NCBI RefSeq assembly: GCF_021390575.1
Contig: NZ_JAJEJQ010000003.1
Location: 488,001 to 552,000 of the forward strand
Length of the DNA: 64,000 bases
Direction of reading: 5' to 3'
Source: Paraburkholderia adhaesiva
GTDB lineage: Bacteria > Pseudomonadota > Gammaproteobacteria > Burkholderiales > Burkholderiaceae
Shown here piece after piece: positions 59,656 through 64,000 of the stretch. The translations under genes and the position numbers were made by a program. A model generated the notes under the pieces. That model made no database searches. It was not told where the DNA came from and saw only the letters and a list, made by a program, of their open reading frames with translations. Position 1 is the first letter of the stretch, and each line of letters starts with the position of its first letter.

Positions 59656-61368
59656 ATGAAAGCCGAAAATTTCATTCCCGGCAAAGATGCCTCTCTTGAA
59701 TCGACCATTGAAACCATGCAGACGAAGCTGGCGGCACGCGGTTTCAGGCTCAACGAATCCTCTTTGCTGAATGAAGTCGACGGGATCTGGTCCATCCATA
59801 TGAAGGACAACGATTGTCCGATGCTGTTTTCGAATGGAAAGGGCGCAACCGAACTTGCGGCACGCGCCAGCGCATATGGTGAGTTTTTCGAACGCTTGAG
59901 TACACATTATTACTGGACGCACTTTTATCTGGGGGAAACACGCGCCAAACGTCCGTTCGTGCACTATCAGCAAGAGCGCTGGTTTGCGCCGGCAGCAGAC
60001 GGCACCTGGCCGGCTGAAATCCTCAACCCGGAACTGCACGATTTTTACAACCCGGAAGGCGAAATCGACGGCACGGTGCTGGTTGACGTCAATTCAGGCA
60101 ATGTTGAGCGCGGCATCTGCACTTTGCCCTATACCCGACTGCGCGACGACGCGCAGACCTTCATCCCGGTCAATATCATCGGCAACCTTTACGTCAGCAA
60201 CGGTATGGCGGCCGGCAATACGATGATGGAGGCACGTACCCAGGCCTTGTCCGAAATCTTCGAACGGCACATCAAGTATCGCGTGATCAGTGAAGGACTT
60301 TGTCTGCCGGAAGTGCCGGATGAAGTGATTGCGCGCTACCCGAATATCCGCAACGGCATCGCCGGGCTGCGCAAGGCGGGCTTCGGCATCCTGGTGAAAG
60401 ACGCATCGCTCGGCGGACGCTATCCCGTCATGAACGTGACCCTTGTGCATCCAGAAGACCAGGGCGTATTCGCGAGTTTTGGCGCACATCCGCGTTTCGA
60501 GATTGCGCTGGAGCGTGCGATGACCGAATTGCTACAGGGGCGTGCACTCGACTCACTGAAAGGCTTTGCGGAACCAAGCTTCGATATGAGTGAAGTGAAT
60601 GCGGTCGCTAACCTGGAAATCCATTTTGTCGATTCCAGCGGCGTGGTCAGCTGGGACTTCATGGGCGATACACCGGATTTCCCATTCACGGACTGGAATT
60701 TCAGCAGCACCACTGAGGAAGACTATCGCTGGCTGGTTGATTGCGTCCATCGCGACGGCAAGGATATTTACGTATCTGACTTCACCGAACAGGGCGCCTA
60801 TACCTGTCGCATCCTCGTGCCGGGCATGTCCGAGATCTACCCGGTGGAAGACCTGGAGTGGGAAAACAACAGCATCGGCAATGAATTGCGTCCGAGGCTG
60901 GTGCGCCTGTCGGCGTTGACCGAGGAAGAGTGTGCGACCTTGCTGGCCGACCTGCAGACAATAAACCTGAACGATGAACGCCCGGTGTGCGAGATCCTCG
61001 GTCTCGCCACTCCGGCCGGCACGCCGTGGGCGCAACTTCGGATCGGTGAACTGAAAACGCTGCTGGCGCTGGCCGTCGGCAATGAGGATGCGATCGTCGA
61101 AGGTTGCCAGTGGATTCACTACTTGAAGGACCTGCCCCCGTCGCGCCGCATGGTGTATCGCTGTATCGAAAGCATGCTTAATGTCGAGGACGTAGGGAAC
61201 TATCGTCGCTCGCTGGTGCTGTTATACGGCGCCGAAACCGTCCGCCAGGCCGAGGCACTACTCGATCGCAGTGAACGCTTCTTCGGATTGGACGACCTGG
61301 GCGCGGACATGCAGGGCAGCGCGATGCACCAGACATTGCTGGCGGCGTACGACAAGCTGTTTGCCTAA
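59656..61368 (+). CDS. ycaO: YcaO family protein, close to E. coli YcaO
   Basis: A 570-residue protein from ATG 59656, where the E. coli-like start (FIPGKDASLESTIETMQTKL) begins; the longer frame upstream is unlike the family. The YcaO fold uses ATP to activate backbone amides. ATP-site segments are visible: SNGKGATELAARASAYGEFFERLSTHYY, GNTMMEARTQALSEIFERHIKY and ERAMTELLQGRAL. A C-terminal helical/TPR-like part of ~160 residues follows. E. coli YcaO is implicated in RimO-dependent methylthiolation of ribosomal protein S12. No peptide precursor, dehydrogenase or TfuA gene is adjacent, which argues against an azoline-peptide cluster. Confidence 0.92.
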   Translation: MKAENFIPGKDASLESTIETMQTKLAARGFRLNESSLLNEVDGIWSIHMKDNDCPMLFSNGKGATELAARASAYGEFFERLSTHYYWTHFYLGETRAKRPFVHYQQERWFAPAADGTWPAEILNPELHDFYNPEGEIDGTVLVDVNSGNVERGICTLPYTRLRDDAQTFIPVNIIGNLYVSNGMAAGNTMMEARTQALSEIFERHIKYRVISEGLCLPEVPDEVIARYPNIRNGIAGLRKAGFGILVKDASLGGRYPVMNVTLVHPEDQGVFASFGAHPRFEIALERAMTELLQGRALDSLKGFAEPSFDMSEVNAVANLEIHFVDSSGVVSWDFMGDTPDFPFTDWNFSSTTEEDYRWLVDCVHRDGKDIYVSDFTEQGAYTCRILVPGMSEIYPVEDLEWENNSIGNELRPRLVRLSALTEEECATLLADLQTINLNDERPVCEILGLATPAGTPWAQLRIGELKTLLALAVGNEDAIVEGCQWIHYLKDLPPSRRMVYRCIESMLNVEDVGNYRRSLVLLYGAETVRQAEALLDRSERFFGLDDLGADMQGSAMHQTLLAAYDKLFA

Positions 61369-61541
61369 GTAGCCTGAAGCGGTGTCAGGCCATTCATAGA
61401 CGCAGTCCCGGGATCACAGCAGGGCGCGAACAGAGGGGGGCGATCTGGTCGCGGCAGGGGTGGGTTCTGACGCCGTCGCGAGACGTGTGCGGCGCACGTA
61501 AGGCTTCGCGCAACGTGCGATCTGCACGAAACACACACACT

Positions 61542-61961
61542 TCATCGGCCCAGACGGGCAAATCGCGCTGCGTCCCCAACCCGGACGTAAGCGTTCTCGG
61601 GCGCGTTCGTGCTCGTGCCGGTGTGGTCACGCGATTCAACGGCGGGTGCGGTTCTCACGTCAAACGCTACGAGCAGCATTTCGAGCAGCGGGCGGATACG
61701 TCCTTCGCCAAGGGAATAGAGGATAGATCTCGATTCCCTGCGCGTCTGGACAAGGCCGGCTTTTCGAAGCTCGGCTAACTGCTGTGAAAGCGCGGGCTGT
61801 TTGATATCCAGCTGTTCCTCGAGTTGTCCCACCGATCGCTCGCCTTGTGCGATCTGGCACAGCAACTGAAGCCGGGTTGCATTTCCCAGCAAACGCAGCA
61901 GCTCCGCGGCTTCGCCCGTGTGTTTCTTTAGCGCCTCGAAGTCTTCGGGTGTCGTTCTCAT
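61542..61961 (-). CDS. ArsR/SmtB family regulator, BigR-like but with one cysteine
   Basis: A 139-residue winged-helix protein whose ATG (61961) overlaps the peroxiredoxin stop by one base. The DNA-binding core is LLRLLGNATRLQLLCQIAQGE, SVGQLEEQLDIKQPALSQQLAELRKAGLV and RRESRSILYSL, which is very like BigR/YgaV. Cys35 aligns with the first BigR redox cysteine. The second one, expected near LVAFDV, is missing, and no other cysteine exists. A 40-residue C-terminal extension is unusual. Operon position suggests control of the peroxiredoxin gene. Confidence 0.88.
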   Translation of the reverse strand: MRTTPEDFEALKKHTGEAAELLRLLGNATRLQLLCQIAQGERSVGQLEEQLDIKQPALSQQLAELRKAGLVQTRRESRSILYSLGEGRIRPLLEMLLVAFDVRTAPAVESRDHTGTSTNAPENAYVRVGDAARFARLGR

Positions 61962-62611
61962 CACGATTTCAGCTCGCGAAAATACCAGGCCGCACCGTCT
62001 TGCCCTCTTTGAAGCGCGGCGTCGAGCGAGGTCGGAGCCAGTTCGAGCATGGGCATGCCCTCGTGCCAGCCCTCCGGGGTAGACCCACCGTATTCGTCCG
62101 CAACCTGCAAGGCGCGGACGAGACGCAACTGTTCGTCGACTGATCGCCCTACGTTCAGGGGATACCACGACATCGCCCGGATCACCCCCTGCGGATCGAT
62201 GACATAGCTTGCTCTGATGGCCCCGGCGTCGGGAGCGAGTGGATCGAGCATTCCATAGGCCGTTGCGATTGCCATCGACGGATCCTCGACGATCGGGAAC
62301 GTCACCGTCACGCCGAACCGCTCGTGGATGTCCCGCAACCACGCCAGATGCGAATACAGGCTGTCGATGGACAGCCCGAGAAGCTTGCGGCCAATCGCGT
62401 CGAACTTGTCCTGTGCCTTCGCGAAACTGATGAACTCACTGGTGCACACCGGCGTGAAGTCGGCGGGATGGGCGAACAGGAGCAGCCACTTGCCGCGGAA
62501 ATCAGCGAGCGCACGCTCGCCGCAGGTCGTTCTAGCCCTGAATTCTGGTGCCGGATCGCCGATCCGGAGCGCCCGGACGGACGTATTTGTGTCGTTCATG
62601 GTGGTCGTCAT
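61961..62611 (-). CDS. Peroxiredoxin of the 1-Cys Prx/AhpC type
   Basis: About 216 residues; ATG at 62611 or at 62599 are both possible, neither with ideal ribosome-site spacing. The peroxidatic centre is HPADFTPVCTSEF, with Pro, Thr and Cys arranged as PxxxTxxC. The Prx6-like features SIDSLYSHLAWL, FPIVEDPSMAIATAYGML, YVIDPQGVIRAMSWYP and NVGRSVDEQLRLVRAL follow, and the extended C-terminal domain fits the 1-Cys group. It reduces hydrogen peroxide and organic or sulfur peroxides. It is co-transcribed with the ArsR-type regulator. Confidence 0.92.
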   Translation of the reverse strand: MTTTMNDTNTSVRALRIGDPAPEFRARTTCGERALADFRGKWLLLFAHPADFTPVCTSEFISFAKAQDKFDAIGRKLLGLSIDSLYSHLAWLRDIHERFGVTVTFPIVEDPSMAIATAYGMLDPLAPDAGAIRASYVIDPQGVIRAMSWYPLNVGRSVDEQLRLVRALQVADEYGGSTPEGWHEGMPMLELAPTSLDAALQRGQDGAAWYFRELKS

Positions 62612-62977
62612 CTCCGCCGCCAGTATATCTGACGGCCTCTAAAGGCTTCGGAACCCCTTTATCAGTTGCATAGTTAATGAGACGAAGATATTGTCCCGCG
62701 TCTCTTGACCTGTCGATATTCACCGGTTTTTGCGTGTGTGCGGCATTCCGCCACGACCGTCACACAATGTAAAGTAATATACGATTACAGAAAATAAGAA
62801 ACTATGACAGGTGTAGGGGCGTTGGCCGCACCCGATCGTACGGCTTTTGCAGTTTCATCAACGCGATGTATCGAAGCGCCAAAGCCTTGGGTACTCGTTT
62901 AACGCCAGCGTGTAGTTAGACCGCCGCTGGTTCGGGGTTCGAGGTTCGGCTCGTTCAGCTTTTTAGCGGAGCATTTC
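62612..62977. other. Divergent promoter region between prx and cydA
   Basis: No gene is supported. AT-rich tracts near 62760-62810 could be promoter elements. I looked for an FNR/ANR box (TTGAT-N4-ATCAA) ahead of cydA and found none that fits. Confidence 0.35.
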
Positions 62978-64000
62978 ATGATCAACGATACCGTGGTCGA
63001 GCTGTCGCGGCTTCAGTTTGCCGCCACCGCGCTCTATCACTTTCTCTTTGTCCCACTGACCTTGGGACTGTCATTTTTCCTTGCGGTGACGGAGACGGTC
63101 TACGTCATCACAGGAAAGAAAATCTACCGGGACATCACCAAGTTCTGGAGCGGCCTGTTCCTGATTAATTTCGCGCTCGGTGTGGCCACTGGCCTCACCA
63201 TGGAGTTCGAGTTCGGCACGAACTGGTCGTTCTACTCGGGGTTTGTCGGCGATATCTTCGGTGCACCGCTGGCGATCGAAGGTCTCATGGCCTTCTTCAT
63301 GGAATCCACGTTCGTCGGGTTGATGGCGTTTGGCTGGCACAGGCTTTCGAAAGCTCAGCATTTGACCGTCACGTATCTCGTCGCGCTGGGGTCCAACTTC
63401 TCGGCGCTGTGGATTCTGGTCGCTAACGGCTTCATGCAGAATCCCGTGGGTGCGGCGTTCAACCCCGTCACCATGCGCATGGAGTTGCAGAGCTTCGGCG
63501 CGCTCATCTTCAGCGAAGACGCACAAACGAAGTTCGTTCACACGAGCATTGCGGGCTACGTCACCGCGGCCATCTTCGTGACCGGCATCAGCGCGTACTA
63601 CATGCTGCGCGGCCGCAACATGGAAATCGCGAAGCGATCGTTCCGCATGGCTGCCCTGTTCGGCGTGTTGTCCGTGGCCGGCGTGATTACGCTCGGTGAC
63701 GCGCTCGGTTTCGTCGGTGGCCATGCCCAGCCTTCGAAGCTGGCTGCAATGGAAGCGATGTGGCAAACGGAAGAGGCGCCCGCGTCGTTCAATATCGCGG
63801 CGTGGCCCGATCAGGGCAACGGCAAGAATACGTGGAGTATCCAGATTCCCTACGTGTTGACGCCGCTGCTCACGCACACGTTCGACACGACCGTCCCGGG
63901 CATCGACCGCATCGAGGCCGACGCCGCCAAACGTATCCGGAACGGCATTCCCGCCGTCGAGGCGCTCAAGGTGCTCAGTTCGGATCCGACCAACGAGGCA
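62978..64000 (+). CDS. cydA: Cytochrome bd ubiquinol oxidase subunit I (3' end cut by window)
   Basis: The first 341 residues of CydA from ATG 62978. The helix 1 haem ligand is His21 (FAATALYHFLFVPLTLGLSF). Other conserved parts are TGLTMEFEFGTNWS, GAPLAIEGLMAFFMESTFVGL, LWILVANGFMQNPVGAAFNP and KFVHTSIAGYVTAA. The Q-loop start, with RIRNGIPAVEALKVL, resembles the long Q-loop of E. coli CydA rather than the short one of CIO; the rest is outside the window. It oxidises ubiquinol and reduces oxygen at high affinity. cydB is expected just beyond. Confidence 0.95.
   Translation, partial: MINDTVVELSRLQFAATALYHFLFVPLTLGLSFFLAVTETVYVITGKKIYRDITKFWSGLFLINFALGVATGLTMEFEFGTNWSFYSGFVGDIFGAPLAIEGLMAFFMESTFVGLMAFGWHRLSKAQHLTVTYLVALGSNFSALWILVANGFMQNPVGAAFNPVTMRMELQSFGALIFSEDAQTKFVHTSIAGYVTAAIFVTGISAYYMLRGRNMEIAKRSFRMAALFGVLSVAGVITLGDALGFVGGHAQPSKLAAMEAMWQTEEAPASFNIAAWPDQGNGKNTWSIQIPYVLTPLLTHTFDTTVPGIDRIEADAAKRIRNGIPAVEALKVLSSDPTNEA

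Noticed and set aside
59656..61368. YcaO as part of a ribosomally made azoline-peptide cluster
   Set aside because: No precursor peptide, E1-like partner, flavin dehydrogenase or exporter is next to it, and the protein resembles the E. coli housekeeping form.
61542..62342. 266-codon frame covering the ArsR gene and antisense-frame of the peroxiredoxin region
   Set aside because: Only the last 139 codons match the ArsR family; the first 127 are out of frame with the peroxiredoxin gene and Arg-rich.
62612..62977. An FNR/ANR site before cydA
   Set aside because: The nearest candidate around 62707 matches only part of TTGAT-N4-ATCAA.

Overview
The window is about 64 kb of high-GC, gene-dense bacterial DNA. 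It looks like chromosome or megaplasmid from a Burkholderiaceae soil or rhizosphere bacterium of the Burkholderia/Paraburkholderia/Caballeronia type. That placement is inferred from codon usage, the very large 1612-residue NAD-glutamate dehydrogenase, the many LysR, MarR, HxlR and LacI regulators, and the content (PQQ alcohol oxidation, sulfonate use, sugar ABC transporters, chemotaxis). I saw no rRNA, tRNA, CRISPR array, phage or intact insertion sequence.

Layout. 1-11 kb: a LysE exporter divergent from a LysR regulator, a secreted BON protein, a chloroperoxidase-type alpha/beta hydrolase, an HxlR regulator divergent from an old-yellow-enzyme oxidoreductase, a CSS-EAL c-di-GMP phosphodiesterase, a secreted His-rich protein, a MarR-MFS operon and a PEP-mutase-family enzyme. 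11.7-18 kb: an MHS transporter, then a periplasmic PQQ module made of a YVTN beta-propeller, a PQQ dehydrogenase with a lanthanide-type aspartate pair, a di-haem cytochrome c and a secreted ankyrin protein. 18-24.8 kb: an RraA-like aldolase, cytochrome b561, UspA, a LysR regulator, an HPP-CBS membrane protein, a DsbA/FrnE oxidoreductase and a flavin reductase-like protein. 24.9-29.8 kb: the giant glutamate dehydrogenase.

30-37.4 kb: small hypotheticals, a PilZ protein and a complete ribose-type ABC operon with no catabolic genes. 37.9-44.2 kb: a sulfur block, metY plus ssuDCB-EA, taking sulfonate to sulfite and feeding homocysteine synthesis. 44.6-52.3 kb: a LacI-controlled galactoside operon (ABC ATPase, GH42 beta-galactosidase, binding protein, two permeases). 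52.3-58.7 kb: a signalling operon of an Aer-like chemoreceptor with a CZB domain and a C-terminal CheR/CheB tether, a single-domain response regulator and a 1274-residue hybrid kinase. 59.7-64 kb: an orphan YcaO protein, a peroxiredoxin-ArsR pair and the start of cydA, cut by the window end.

The most interesting items are the PQQ/cytochrome/ankyrin module, the ssuD gene whose expected ATG is ATT, the Aer-CZB receptor operon, several near-perfect palindromic operators with no assigned regulator, and an ArsR protein that keeps only one of the two BigR-type sensing cysteines. Every assignment rests on reading the sequence; no database search was run.
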